From Shimia sp. (GTDB taxonomy: Bacteria > Pseudomonadota > Alphaproteobacteria > Rhodobacterales > Rhodobacteraceae): a DNA stretch of 64,000 nt. Within the stretch, counting starts at the first letter, position 1; each line of letters begins with the position of its first letter. A model generated the notes under the pieces. It did not search any database. It worked only from the letters and a program-made list of their open reading frames with translations, and had not been told where the DNA came from. The stretch lies in assembly GCF_022448905.1 (NCBI RefSeq), contig NZ_JAKVCW010000003.1, positions 62,001 through 126,000 of the forward strand, written 5' to 3'. Below are positions 1-8,232 of the stretch, piece after piece. The position numbers and the translations under genes were made by a program.

Positions 1-613
1 CGTCTTCGGCTTCGGGCAGCACGGCCACGGTGGCAGCAGAAGTGTGAATGCGCCCTCCGCTTTCGGTGGTGGGCACGCGCTGTACACGGTGCACACCGGA
101 TTCGTATTTCATGCGGGCAAAGACGTTTTCGCCTTTGATATGCGCCACCACCTCTTTGATGCCGCCCAGTTCGGTGGCGTTCTCTTCGAGGATTTCAAGC
201 TTCCAGCCGCGGGTTTCGGCATAGCGCTGGTACATGCGCAGGAGGTCTCCGGCGAACAAGGCCGCCTCGTCGCCGCCAGTGCCCGGGCGGATTTCCAGAA
301 TGGCGGGGCGGGCGTCAGCCGCATCTTTGGGCAGGAGTGCGAGTTGTAGAGCGTGCTCGGATTCGGGCAGGGCGGCGCGCAATTCTGGCAGCTCTTCTTC
401 GGCCAGGTCTTTCATGTCCGGATCAGAGAGCATCTCTTCGGCTTCTTCGATATCGCTGAGAAGCTTTTGGTAGGCCTGCACCTGTTCCACCACCGGCTTG
501 AGATCGGAATACTCTTTGGCAAGCGCGGCAATATCGCCGCTGCCCTCGGCCATCTGGGCCTCAAGGAACTCAAAACGTTGGGTGATCTGATGCAGTCGTT
601 CTATTGGTATCAT
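1..613 (-). CDS. prfA: Peptide chain release factor 1 (5' part, cut by window edge)
   Basis: Ends translation at UAA and UAG codons. The first 204 codons are present, out of about 350 usual for RF1; the rest, with the GGQ peptidyl-hydrolysis loop, lies beyond the left edge. The visible part starts [20 protein letters not shown], typical of RF1, runs through the N-terminal coiled coil, and contains the conserved [16 protein letters not shown] segment. The stop-recognition PxT motif is present as PTT in [21 protein letters not shown]2 would have SPF there. The ATG at 613 is the natural start because homologues begin at this point. prmC would be the expected downstream neighbour but is not visible. 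Confidence 0.95.
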   Translation of the reverse strand, partial: MIPIERLHQITQRFEFLEAQMAEGSGDIAALAKEYSDLKPVVEQVQAYQKLLSDIEEAEEMLSDPDMKDLAEEELPELRAALPESEHALQLALLPKDAADARPAILEIRPGTGGDEAALFAGDLLRMYQRYAETRGWKLEILEENATELGGIKEVVAHIKGENVFARMKYESGVHRVQRVPTTESGGRIHTSAATVAVLPEAED

Positions 614-674
614 GCCGCTAAGTGGGACAATACGCGGGTTTGGTCAAGGGCAGGGTTTGCGCTATACTGGGCGT

Positions 675-986
675 ATGAAACAGCTGACCCTGATATTTGC
701 CCTTTTGGCGAGCACGGCCACGGCGGATGGCATGATCAACGGCGTGCCGGTGGATTGTTATTGTACCGACAAACAAGGCCAGCGCATCGAGATTGGTGAG
801 ACCATCTGTTTGCAGGTGGATGGGCGCATGTTCATGGCGCAGTGCCAGATGTCGCTGAATGTACCGATGTGGCGGGAGATTTCGCCCGGATGCCTGAGCT
901 CCAGTCTGAAAGCGCCGTTACAGAGCGTCGATCCAAGCCTCGACGCGGTTGGCGTTCACGCCAAAATCCTTGCGTCCAAATCGTGA
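675..986 (+). CDS. Small exported protein of unknown function
   Basis: A 103-residue product. It begins with a short signal peptide (MKQLTLIFALLASTATADG, likely cleaved after about residue 17) and has a cysteine-rich body (CYC near residue 29, then further single Cys), which suggests disulphides in the periplasm. I do not recognise the family with certainty. I chose the ATG at 675 over the longer frame from 612 because only the inner start gives a signal peptide. The last 69 bases overlap the tail of the convergent DUF1499 gene, so the C-terminal 20 or so residues may be a run-on past an ancestral stop. Transcribed divergently from prfA. Confidence 0.6.
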   Translation: MKQLTLIFALLASTATADGMINGVPVDCYCTDKQGQRIEIGETICLQVDGRMFMAQCQMSLNVPMWREISPGCLSSSLKAPLQSVDPSLDAVGVHAKILASKS

Positions 987-1322
987 GCGGCCATAGACCT
1001 TGAGCATGTCACCGTCCTGATAGGCGGTGGTGTAGTCGGGGTAGGCCAGGAGTTTGGAGCGGGTCACATAGGTGACCATGCCCTCGTCAACAGAGCCGGC
1101 AAGCACGGTGGTGCGCGGCGTACCGACCGCCACTTGATGAAACCGGGCCAAACCGTCGCGGCCAGACATTACCAGACGTCGAACGGAGTTCTCATTGTCG
1201 CTGTTATGGGCGACCTGCGGTTCCTTGTGCCACTTGGCAAGATCGCTTGGGGCCACGCGCACGTAGACGGCAAAGCCAATGGCCAGCACAACGATCAACC
1301 ATAGAAATGTCATTTTCCGCAC
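918..1322 (-). CDS. DUF1499 family membrane-anchored protein
   Basis: 134 residues with one N-terminal membrane segment (FLWLIVVLAIGFAVYVRV, residues about 5-22) followed by a periplasmic domain containing VAPSDLAKWH and, near the end, KVYGRSRFGRKDFGVNANRVEAWI. The order and the RSR...D...N..RV ending are those of DUF1499 proteins as I know them; the biochemical role is unknown. The open frame starts at a GTG (1322); an ATG three codons inside (1313) is equally possible. It is convergent with, and overlaps, the small exported protein gene. Confidence 0.75.
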   Translation of the reverse strand: MRKMTFLWLIVVLAIGFAVYVRVAPSDLAKWHKEPQVAHNSDNENSVRRLVMSGRDGLARFHQVAVGTPRTTVLAGSVDEGMVTYVTRSKLLAYPDYTTAYQDGDMLKVYGRSRFGRKDFGVNANRVEAWIDAL

Positions 1323-1446
1323 CCCACTCTCACAGGCTTAAGCGCTGCGCCCCCGTTTTAGAGATCATACGCTTTGACGCGCCAGGTAGATCACCCGACG
1401 CCTGCAACCTAAGGGGCGCTTGTGCTGGTTTCCAGAGGGGTGCGAA

Positions 1447-2406
1447 TTAACGCCGCGTCCATCCCCAGAGGCATATCAATTCTAGGGCAATATGCGCCCC
1501 GGCCACGGCGGTCGCGCCGGTGGTGTCAAATGGGGGGGAGACCTCGACCACGTCACCACCGACCAGATTGATACCGGCAATGTCGCGCAAGATGATGCTG
1601 GCCTGACCACTAGTGAGGCCTCCCCAAACCGGCGTGCCGGTGCCAGGGGCAAAGGCCGGGTCCAACCCGTCGATGTCAAAGGTCAGATAGGTGGGGTGGT
1701 CGCTCAGGATGTTGCGGATTTTCTGTGCCACGGCCACCGGACCTGTCTCATGCACTTCCCGCGCGTCGATGATGTTGAAGCCAAGCGTGTCTGGGTTTTC
1801 GGTGCGGATGCCAACTTGCACTGAGCGCTTGGGGTCGATCAGACCGTCTTTGACGGCCTTATAGAACATGGTGCCGTGGTCGATGCGGTTGGGTTCGTCA
1901 TCGGCCCAAGTGTCGGTGTGGGCGTCAAATTGCAACAGGCTCAGCGGACCAAACTTCTCGGCATAGGCTTTGAGGATCGGGTAGGTGATGTAGTGATCGC
2001 CGCCCAAAGCAATGCTGGCTGCGCCGCCTGCAAGAATGCCGCGAATGTGGTTGGTCAGCGCCTCGGGGAAGTCGGCCACGCGGGCGTAATCAAAAGCCAC
2101 ATCGCCATAGTCCACGATGTTCAGTTCGCTCATCGGGTCGTAGCCCCAGCCATAGGGCGGGTCAAACGCCTGAATGGCGCTGGCCTCGCGGATGGCGCGG
2201 GGGCCAAGGCGGGTGCCGGGGCGATTGGTCACGGCTTGGTCAAAGGGGATGCCGGTCACGGCGATGTCGACGCCGGTGAGGTCTTTGGAATAGCGGCGGC
2301 GCAGGAAAGACGTGGCCCCGCCAAAAGTGTTTTCAAAGCTCAAGCCGCGCGGGTCGTCGCGGGTGAAGGCCATATCAACTTGGGTTTTGGCATCTTCCAG
2401 TGCCAT
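1447..2406 (-). CDS. speB: Agmatinase / ureohydrolase
   Basis: Binuclear manganese hydrolase of the arginase/agmatinase family: agmatine to putrescine and urea, in the cytoplasm. All three metal-binding signatures are visible: GGDHYITYP near residue 135, FDAHTDTW near 160, and DIDGLDPAFAPGTGTP near 245. Length 319 is normal for agmatinase. The start MALEDAKTQVDMAF is supported by an AGGAA-type ribosome site just upstream. It is followed on the same strand by the M20D amidohydrolase gene, but about 110 bases separate the two, with the amidohydrolase upstream in transcription terms at higher coordinates. Related guanidino-substrate hydrolases share the motifs, so the exact substrate is inferred. 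Confidence 0.9.
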   Translation of the reverse strand: MALEDAKTQVDMAFTRDDPRGLSFENTFGGATSFLRRRYSKDLTGVDIAVTGIPFDQAVTNRPGTRLGPRAIREASAIQAFDPPYGWGYDPMSELNIVDYGDVAFDYARVADFPEALTNHIRGILAGGAASIALGGDHYITYPILKAYAEKFGPLSLLQFDAHTDTWADDEPNRIDHGTMFYKAVKDGLIDPKRSVQVGIRTENPDTLGFNIIDAREVHETGPVAVAQKIRNILSDHPTYLTFDIDGLDPAFAPGTGTPVWGGLTSGQASIILRDIAGINLVGGDVVEVSPPFDTTGATAVAGAHIALELICLWGWTRR

Positions 2407-2515
2407 GGGCGTGTTCCTTCCTGCAGAATTTGATCAAATTTCGCAAATTCCCCGGAAAGGTCAAGCCTGAAGAGGTGGCGCGGGCGATCTTGTGACAAGA
2501 CCGCCCGCAAATTGC

Positions 2516-3676
2516 TTACAGCGGCTGCGCGGTTTCCACCAAGCGGGCAAAGAACGACGCGCCGATCGGGGAGATGTCGTCGTTAAAGTCAAACGCCGGG
2601 TGATGCAGGCCCGCGCCTTCGCCCGCGCCCAGGAAGAGGTAAGCGCCGGGGCGGGACTCGAGCATGTAGGAAAAGTCTTCTGCGCCCATTTCCATGCCCT
2701 GATCCGCGTTTACCGCCACGTCGCCAGCGATGTCGCGCGCCACGTCAGCGGCAAAAGCAGTTTGCGCCTCGTGGTTCACGGTGGCGGGGTAGCCCACGTC
2801 GATGTTCAGTTCTGCCTCAAGGCCATAAGCCGCAGCGGTGCCTTTGGTTATTTCGTCCAGACGGCGGTGGATCATGGCCTGCACCTCTTTGTCAAAGGTG
2901 CGGATGGTGCCGTTGATAAAGCCGCCATCAGGGATCACGTTGTCGGCGGAGCCGGCGTGAATCTGGGTGACGGAGACCACACATTCGTTGCGAGTGTCGT
3001 GGTTGCGGCTGACGATGGTTTGGATGGCGTTGACCATGGCCACCGCAGCGACAACCGGGTCGATGGTGTCTTGCGGGTAGGCGCCGTGGCCGCCTTTGCC
3101 TTGCAGCTTGATGGTAAAGCTGTCCACGGCCGCCATGATGGGGCCGGGCGTGGTGTGAAACTCGCCAATTGGAAGGCCAGGCACGTTGTGAATCGCGTAG
3201 ATGTCTTTCACGTCAAAGCGCTCCATCGCGCCTTCTTCAACCATCACACCCGCGCCGCCGCCGTCTTCTTCGGCAGGCTGGAAGAACAGCGCCACACGGC
3301 CGGAGAACTTGCGGGTTTCCGCGAGGTATTTGGCGGCACCAAGCAGCATGGTGGTGTGCCCGTCATGCCCACAGGCGTGCATTTTGCCGTCCACAGTGCT
3401 GGCGTGGTCCAGGCCGGTGATTTCATCCATCGGCAGGGCGTCCATGTCGGCGCGCAGGCCCATGGTGGGGCCGTCGCCCTGACCGTTGATGATCGCAACC
3501 ACGCCGGAGGTCGCAATGCTTTCGTGGATTTCGTCAACGCCAAACTCCTTCAGACGCTCCACCACAAAGGCTGCGGTCTCGTGGCAATCAAACGCCAGCT
3601 CGGGGTGGGCATGCAGGTGGCGACGCCAGCCCTTCATTTCGTCGGAAAAATCGGCAATACGGTTTACAACAGGCAT
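2516..3676 (-). CDS. M20D family amidohydrolase (hippurate/N-acyl-amino-acid hydrolase type)
   Basis: 386 residues, the usual size of HipO/AmhX-type metallo-amidohydrolases, which cleave N-acyl or N-aminoacyl amides in the cytoplasm. Seen motifs: RRHLHAHPELAF near residue 18, RADMDALPMDE, the metal-binding HACGHDGHTTMLLGAAKYLA near residue 105, and FFQPAEEDGGGAGVMVEEG with the catalytic Glu pair. Starts MPVVNRIADFSDEM at 3676. Lies upstream of speB on the same strand, so the pair may act on nitrogen-rich amino-acid derivatives. The divergent neighbour is mazG; the 65-base gap holds an imperfect TetR-like dyad (see the regulatory entry). Natural substrate unknown. Confidence 0.88.
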   Translation of the reverse strand: MPVVNRIADFSDEMKGWRRHLHAHPELAFDCHETAAFVVERLKEFGVDEIHESIATSGVVAIINGQGDGPTMGLRADMDALPMDEITGLDHASTVDGKMHACGHDGHTTMLLGAAKYLAETRKFSGRVALFFQPAEEDGGGAGVMVEEGAMERFDVKDIYAIHNVPGLPIGEFHTTPGPIMAAVDSFTIKLQGKGGHGAYPQDTIDPVVAAVAMVNAIQTIVSRNHDTRNECVVSVTQIHAGSADNVIPDGGFINGTIRTFDKEVQAMIHRRLDEITKGTAAAYGLEAELNIDVGYPATVNHEAQTAFAADVARDIAGDVAVNADQGMEMGAEDFSYMLESRPGAYLFLGAGEGAGLHHPAFDFNDDISPIGASFFARLVETAQPL

Positions 3677-3692
3677 GGGTGGACACCTTCTC

Positions 3693-3706
3693 TGAATGGT
3701 CGTTCA
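3693..3706. promoter_or_regulatory. Imperfect dyad upstream of the M20D gene
   Basis: TGAATG-GT-CGTTCA, matching 5 of 6 arm positions, lies 17 bases before the amidohydrolase start and 36 bases before mazG. TGAA(C/T)G half-sites are common in TetR/AcrR operators. The assignment is only an inference; no TetR gene adjoins it. Confidence 0.25.
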
Positions 3707-3741
3707 GTTAACATCAAAAGCAAATTCCGGAGCGCGACGCA

Positions 3742-4572
3742 ATGGCCGAAGATCCTCTTATCCTCAATCCCAATGGCGGATTGCCGCGTCTTCTGGAGAT
3801 CATGCGGCGCTTGCGCGATCCGGAGACCGGCTGCCCTTGGGATATTGAGCAGGATTTCGCGACCATCGCACCATACACCATCGAGGAAGCTTATGAAGTT
3901 GCGGATGCGATTGAGCGCGAGGCCTGGGACGAGTTGAAGGGAGAGCTGGGCGATCTGCTGTTTCAATCGGTGTTTCATGCGCAGATGGCGACGGAACGAG
4001 GCCTGTTCACCTTCGATGAGGTGGCGGACGCAATGTCGGACAAGATGGTGGCGCGCCATCCGCATGTGTTTGGCAACGAAAACCGAGATAAGTCTCCTGA
4101 ACAACAAACCCGCGACTGGGAAACCGTGAAGGCGGCAGAACGGGCAGGGAAGGCGCAAAAAGGCACGCTGGATGGGGTGGCGCTTGGGCTGCCAGCGTTG
4201 CTGCGCGCGGTGAAGCTGCAGAACCGCGCGGCGCGGGTTGGGTTTGACTGGCCGGACATCTCTCAAGTGGTTGACAAAATTGTTGAGGAAGCCGGAGAGC
4301 TGGCCGAGGCACGGGACACGCTGTCGCAGGCGGAGATCGAAGAAGAGTTTGGCGACATGCTGTTTGTTATCGCCAATCTGGCGCGGCATTTGAAGATCGA
4401 CCCCGAGGCGGCACTGCGGGCCACAAACGCCAAGTTTGTCAGGCGGTTTGAGGGGGTTGAGGCCAAGCTGAAAGCCCGCGGGAAGACCCCGCAGGAGAGC
4501 GACCTTGCAGAGATGGATGCGCTTTGGGATGAGGTCAAAGCGGAAGAGAAGGCCGCTCGCGCAGGATCGTGA
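3742..4572 (+). CDS. mazG: Nucleoside triphosphate pyrophosphohydrolase MazG
   Basis: Hydrolyses NTPs or dNTPs to NMP and PPi; a cytoplasmic house-cleaning enzyme. 276 residues with two tandem MazG folds. The N-terminal one carries RRLRDPETGCPWDIEQDF and the Mg-binding EEAYEVADAIE followed by GELGDLLFQSVFHAQ. The C-terminal one carries VDKIVEEAGELAEA and EEEFGDMLFVIANLARHL. The length and paired domains match the E. coli-type enzyme. The start at ATG 3742 (MAEDPLILNPNGGLPRLLEI) is the usual one. It is followed by the iron-binding protein gene after 72 bases, which has its own regulatory site, so the two are probably separate transcripts. Confidence 0.95.
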   Translation: MAEDPLILNPNGGLPRLLEIMRRLRDPETGCPWDIEQDFATIAPYTIEEAYEVADAIEREAWDELKGELGDLLFQSVFHAQMATERGLFTFDEVADAMSDKMVARHPHVFGNENRDKSPEQQTRDWETVKAAERAGKAQKGTLDGVALGLPALLRAVKLQNRAARVGFDWPDISQVVDKIVEEAGELAEARDTLSQAEIEEEFGDMLFVIANLARHLKIDPEAALRATNAKFVRRFEGVEAKLKARGKTPQESDLAEMDALWDEVKAEEKAARAGS

Positions 4573-4588
4573 TCTTGGTCGCATTGAC

Positions 4589-4606
4589 CTGACTAAAAAA
4601 CTCGGG
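4589..4606 (+). promoter_or_regulatory. IscR type-1-like operator before the Fe-binding protein gene
   Basis: The 18-mer CTGACTAAAAAACTCGGG lies 39 bases before the start codon at 4645. As I remember the E. coli IscR type-1 consensus core (YYGACTRWWWYAGTCRR), the first 17 bases agree at 15 positions. In Rhodobacterales an IscR/iron-rhodo-box control of iron genes is known, so placement before an Fe(3+) uptake gene is sensible. Inferred, not shown. Confidence 0.45.
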
Positions 4607-4644
4607 CAAGGCTGGGTCATCGTAACTTCCACGTGGGTGATGAC

Positions 4645-5658
4645 ATGACAAAAGTGTTTACAACGTCGATCTTTCTGGCGGCCGCAGCGGCCACCGCAGC
4701 GCCGGTTCTGGCAGATGAGGTCAACGTTTATTCCTACCGCCAGCCAGAGTTGATCAAGCCTTTGACCGATGCCTTTACTGAAGAGACCGGTATCAAGGTG
4801 AATGTGGCCTACCTGAAAAAGGGTATGGTTGAACGTCTGTTGGCTGAAGGGGAACGCTCTCCTGCGGACCTCGTGCTGACCGTAGATATTTCCCGTCTGA
4901 ACGCGGTGGTGGAGGCGGGTGTCACCCAGCCGGTCACAAGCGACGTGATCACCGCGAATGTGCCAGAAGCCTATCGTGACCCAGAAGGCCACTGGTTTGG
5001 TCTGACCACCCGGGCGCGCATCATCTACGCCTCTAAGGATCGCGTAGCCGAAGGTGAAGTAACCACCTACGAAAATCTGGCGGACCCGAAGTGGAAAGGG
5101 CGCATTTGCACCCGCTCCGGCACCCATGCCTACAACGTTGCTCTGACTTCCGCGATTCTGGAGCACCACGGCGCAGAAGAGACCAAAGCCTGGCTGGAAG
5201 GCGTGAAGTCCAACCTGGCGCGCAAGCCACAGGGCAACGACCGCGCGCAGGTGAAGGCGATCTGGGCGGGGGAATGTGACCTGGCCGTGGGCAACACCTA
5301 CTACATGGGCAAGATGCTCAAAGACAAAGAGCAGCAGGCCTGGGCGGACAGCGTGAACATCGTGTTCCCGACATTTGAGGACGCAGGTACCCACGTAAAC
5401 ATCTCCGGCATCGCGCTCACCAAGGCGGCGCCAAACAAAGAGAACGCCATCAAGATGATGGAATTCCTGACCGGTTCTAAGGCGCAGGAAGTCTATGCGA
5501 CTGCTAACTTTGAGTACCCGATTGCACCGGGGACCGAAGCGGACGCCTTGGTTCAAAGCTGGGGTGAGTTTACGCCGGATGATGTGAACCTGATGACACT
5601 TGCGGGCCACCGTGGCGAGGCGCTCAAGCTGATCGAGCAGGTTGATTTCGACGGCTAA
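4645..5658 (+). CDS. Fe(3+) ABC transporter periplasmic binding protein (FbpA/FutA type)
   Basis: Periplasmic ferric-ion binding protein of the type 2 binding-protein fold. 337 residues with a clear signal peptide (MTKVFTTSIFLAAAAATAAP, cleaved near VLA-DE). The mature part starts DEVNVYSYRQPELIKPLTDA, as in FbpA and FutA proteins, and the paired iron-binding tyrosines appear in AVGNTYYMGKM. The frame could begin at a GTG 12 bases upstream, but the ATG at 4645 starts the signal peptide directly. No permease or ATPase gene adjoins it, so the rest of the transporter must be encoded elsewhere. An IscR-like site precedes it and a terminator follows it. Confidence 0.92.
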   Translation: MTKVFTTSIFLAAAAATAAPVLADEVNVYSYRQPELIKPLTDAFTEETGIKVNVAYLKKGMVERLLAEGERSPADLVLTVDISRLNAVVEAGVTQPVTSDVITANVPEAYRDPEGHWFGLTTRARIIYASKDRVAEGEVTTYENLADPKWKGRICTRSGTHAYNVALTSAILEHHGAEETKAWLEGVKSNLARKPQGNDRAQVKAIWAGECDLAVGNTYYMGKMLKDKEQQAWADSVNIVFPTFEDAGTHVNISGIALTKAAPNKENAIKMMEFLTGSKAQEVYATANFEYPIAPGTEADALVQSWGEFTPDDVNLMTLAGHRGEALKLIEQVDFDG

Positions 5659-5683
5659 GCTGGCTGTTGAGCGAGACGAAGAG

Positions 5684-5708
5684 GGCGGTCTTTGGACCGC
5701 CTTTTTTT
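5684..5708 (+). terminator. Rho-independent terminator after the Fe-binding protein gene
   Basis: Stem GGCGGTC / GACCGCC around the loop TTTG, followed by seven T. It lies 26 bases after the stop codon. Confidence 0.9.
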
Positions 5709-5712
5709 GGTG

Positions 5713-6123
5713 TTAGAGTTTTCGCCACGCCGCTGTTGCTGACGAAATGTGAGTTAAGAGGACAAGTAGAACCGCCAATAGGGTGCCCAGACCTGCAGCC
5801 GCCGTAACTTTCTCAATCCAGTAGAGTAGGGGAGTAGTAACCGCCCAAATGTGTCCACCACCTTGCTGTGCAACATAGAGAAAAAAGAGGCCGCCCTCCC
5901 GCTTTGCATCAATCGCGCCCGTGAAAAAAAATAAAGCGATCCGAAGTAGCCATCCCACGGCAAGTGTTGGTAGCAAAACGAGCACACCGGCCCACCACGA
6001 TGCAGAGTATTGTCGAAACTCGTAGTCTGCGAGCAACCGACAAAACTCTAACAATTTGAGGGTCAGTCTATGACGCGAGATCGCTTGTATCTTTCGCTTC
6101 ATCCAAACAATGGGATGAATCAT
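5713..6123 (-). CDS. Putative membrane protein, AT-rich orphan
   Basis: Open frame of 136 codons from ATG 6123; an upstream TTG at 6222 would give 169. The product has a basic amphipathic N-terminus (MIHPIVWMKRKIQAISRHRL) and two strong hydrophobic stretches, WWAGVLVLLPTLAVGWLLRI and AAAGLGTLLAVLLVLLTHI, so it is probably an inner-membrane protein. I recognise no family. The DNA from about 5710 to 6300 is visibly richer in A and T than its neighbours, and codons such as AGA, TTA and ATA appear, which suggests recent acquisition. No convincing ribosome site is seen for either start, so it may be non-coding. Confidence 0.4.
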   Translation of the reverse strand: MIHPIVWMKRKIQAISRHRLTLKLLEFCRLLADYEFRQYSASWWAGVLVLLPTLAVGWLLRIALFFFTGAIDAKREGGLFFLYVAQQGGGHIWAVTTPLLYWIEKVTAAAGLGTLLAVLLVLLTHISSATAAWRKL

Positions 6124-6359
6124 GTGCAGTAACAACTCTTTTCGCGTGATCGTGTTTGGCGGCAAATGCGGTTGCTCCAAGTCTTTAGTTCTTAAAGTGT
6201 TGTCCTTTACATAATATCGCAATCGACAAACTCAATGATCTTAAGTTGTTGGCTGTAGCGTCCTTTTTCGGGCGCCACGTGATGTTGGTGACGCATTCGT
6301 CTGAATTGTTGAAGCCGCGTCATGCAGGACACCGCGCCGGCTGGGATCGTCGTTCAAGA

Positions 6360-7547
6360 TCATTTCAATCTTGCCCGCAGCACCCGCAGCATGTTCTCGC
6401 CCATAACCTTGCGGATTTGTGTTTCGCTCAATCCCGCGTCCATCAGCGCTTGGGTCAGCGCCGCCAACTCGGAGGTGTCAAATGCCGTACCAACAGAACC
6501 GTCAAAATCCGAACCCAAGGACACGTGGTTTTCCCCCAATAGGTCCACGGCCGCCTTTACGGTTTTGGCCACGCCCGCCGGGCTGTCGTCACAGGTCACG
6601 TCGGCCCAATAGCCGATGCCCACCACGCCGCCGCCCTGATCCATGCCGTTTTGCACAATGGCCTGCATCAGCGCGTCTTCGTAGTTTCGCTTCACCGGGC
6701 AATTGCCGTAGATGCCGGTGTGGCTGACGATCATCGGCATGTCGGTCATCTCGATGACCTCGCGCGCCACCTGTGGGCTGGAGTGGGCCACGTCGATCAC
6801 CAGATTGCGCTCTTCCACGGCTTTCACCACCGCGCGGCCAAACTCGGTTAGGCCTTTGTTGCCAATGCCATGCAGCGAGCCGCCGAGTTCATTGTCAAAG
6901 AAGTGCTGCAGGCCAATCACGCGGTAGCCGACGTCTTGCAGCTTTTGCAGGTTGTCGAGGTTGCCTTCCAGAGGGTGGGCGCCTTCGATGCCCAACATGC
7001 CGGCGACCACGGTTTTGCCAGCGGCGCGGTCGGCCAGTACCGCGTCCAGCTCGGCTTTGGTGCGCACGATGCGCAGTTCACCGTCAGAGCGCTCCTCTGC
7101 GTCATGCAAACGTTCCGCCTGATAGACAGCACGCTCAAAGATGCTGTCCCAGGTGCGGGGCGGCCACATCTGGCCCACGGCCAGAAGCGTGATGTTGTCG
7201 CGCGCATCGGCGGAGTTGCTGTCGTAGTTTTGGCCTGCAGGAGATTTGGTCACGGCGGTAAACACCTGCACCGCCACGTTGCCTTCGATCAGGCGGGGCA
7301 GGTCGACGTGGCCGCGATTGGCGAGTTCCAGCGGGTCGCGTTTCCACAACAGCGTGTCGGCGTGCCAGTCGCCCACGGTGAGGCTGGCGTGCAGGTTTTT
7401 GGCGGCGTCGCTGACCGCGTAGGGTTCGTGGTCTTTGACCGTGTTGCGCGATTTCTCCACATGGCCCGGTGCGACGATCAGAAAGGCGGCCACGGCCACC
7501 GCAACAACAAACAACAGGCGTCCCAGCCATTTCCCCAAGGTGCGCAT
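6360..7547 (-). CDS. Membrane dipeptidase, peptidase family M19
   Basis: Zinc dipeptidase of the renal-dipeptidase family. 395 residues with an N-terminal membrane anchor (LLFVVAVAVAAFLIVAPG, residues about 11-28), so the catalytic domain faces the periplasm. Visible signatures: the metal-binding HxD in GDWHADTLLW, the bridging Glu in MLGIEGAHPLEGNLD, DVAHSSPQVAREVIE, IVSHTGIYGNC, and SLGSDFDGSVGT. The C-terminus (RKVMGENMLRVLRARLK) is typical. Substrates may be D,L-dipeptides or other small amides; this cannot be told from sequence. It stands alone between the AT-rich ORF and the small secreted protein genes. Confidence 0.93.
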   Translation of the reverse strand: MRTLGKWLGRLLFVVAVAVAAFLIVAPGHVEKSRNTVKDHEPYAVSDAAKNLHASLTVGDWHADTLLWKRDPLELANRGHVDLPRLIEGNVAVQVFTAVTKSPAGQNYDSNSADARDNITLLAVGQMWPPRTWDSIFERAVYQAERLHDAEERSDGELRIVRTKAELDAVLADRAAGKTVVAGMLGIEGAHPLEGNLDNLQKLQDVGYRVIGLQHFFDNELGGSLHGIGNKGLTEFGRAVVKAVEERNLVIDVAHSSPQVAREVIEMTDMPMIVSHTGIYGNCPVKRNYEDALMQAIVQNGMDQGGGVVGIGYWADVTCDDSPAGVAKTVKAAVDLLGENHVSLGSDFDGSVGTAFDTSELAALTQALMDAGLSETQIRKVMGENMLRVLRARLK

Positions 7548-7634
7548 GTGCTCTCCCCCAATGCGTGTGTTTCACCGCAGCCTAGGAGCCACGGCGTGTT
7601 TGTCAAAGGTTGACGTTGGGGGACTTGCGTTTGG

Positions 7635-8075
7635 CTACATACGGACGCAGTTGATCGGCGCTGTGTCGGCGGACAGGATCATGTAGTTGTCTGACGTGAA
7701 CGTCACTTTGGCGCTGGCATCGCTGCCTTCCAGAAGGGCTTGGCGCAGGCTCTCGGCCTGTTCGCTGCGCAGGGCGTCTTGGCCGTCGATGGTGAGCTTG
7801 CTGACGTAGGTAGAAACGGGCGTATCGCTGAGCGTGCTATTGACCAGTTGATAGTCAGACCGATAGCGCGCCTGGGCGCTGACCTCTTGGTCCAATCCGA
7901 GGAAGTCGATGTTCACCAAGGCATCCAGACGACCACTGTCTGTGAAAGTCACGTTGGATACGGCGTTATTGTCTACAGTGGATCGCACGCAGGTCCAGGT
8001 GCCAACAATCGATTGTGCCGAGGCCAGAGGCGCGGTGCAGAGGGCAAGGGCTGCGGCGGCAAACAGGGCTTTCAT
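7635..8075 (-). CDS. Small exported protein, paralogue A of a pair
   Basis: 146 residues with a signal peptide (MKALFAAAALALCTAPLASA) and a compact mature domain that opens with IVGTWTC and closes with a single Cys (INCVRM), which could form a disulphide. The ATG at 8075 follows a GGGAGA ribosome site; the longer frame from 8105 lacks one. Aligned by eye it is a paralogue of the product at 8723-9178: G(T/A)W.C near the start, a DSG/SDGxLD turn, Y(Q/E)L, (T/S)xLTxDG, a run ending (S/T)xKV, then N.M.L and a C-terminal Cys. The fold could be a lipocalin-like barrel, but I cannot assign a family. Confidence 0.75.
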   Translation of the reverse strand: MKALFAAAALALCTAPLASAQSIVGTWTCVRSTVDNNAVSNVTFTDSGRLDALVNIDFLGLDQEVSAQARYRSDYQLVNSTLSDTPVSTYVSKLTIDGQDALRSEQAESLRQALLEGSDASAKVTFTSDNYMILSADTAPINCVRM

Positions 8076-8232
8076 GTCGGGTCTCCCTTGGGACAACAGG
8101 CGCACAAAACACGCAGAGACTGGTTCTGTAAAGCGTAGTGCAGGAGGTCGCGTGCTTCAATCGTTGAGTGTGATTGTTTCGGGGGGCGACGGGCGGCTAT
8201 GGTGGCGGTGATGCAACGGCCAAGGGGCAGAC

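Noticed and set aside
2492-3937. 481-codon plus-strand frame over the M20D gene
   Set aside because: Antisense shadow. The minus strand has full amidohydrolase motifs, and the plus product (VHGGGVAHVD and similar) has none.
3664-5610. 648-codon open frame on the minus strand across mazG and the Fe-binding protein gene
   Set aside because: It is antisense to two well-conserved genes in a GC-rich codon pattern that keeps this frame open. The product is Arg/Leu/His-rich and has no domain.
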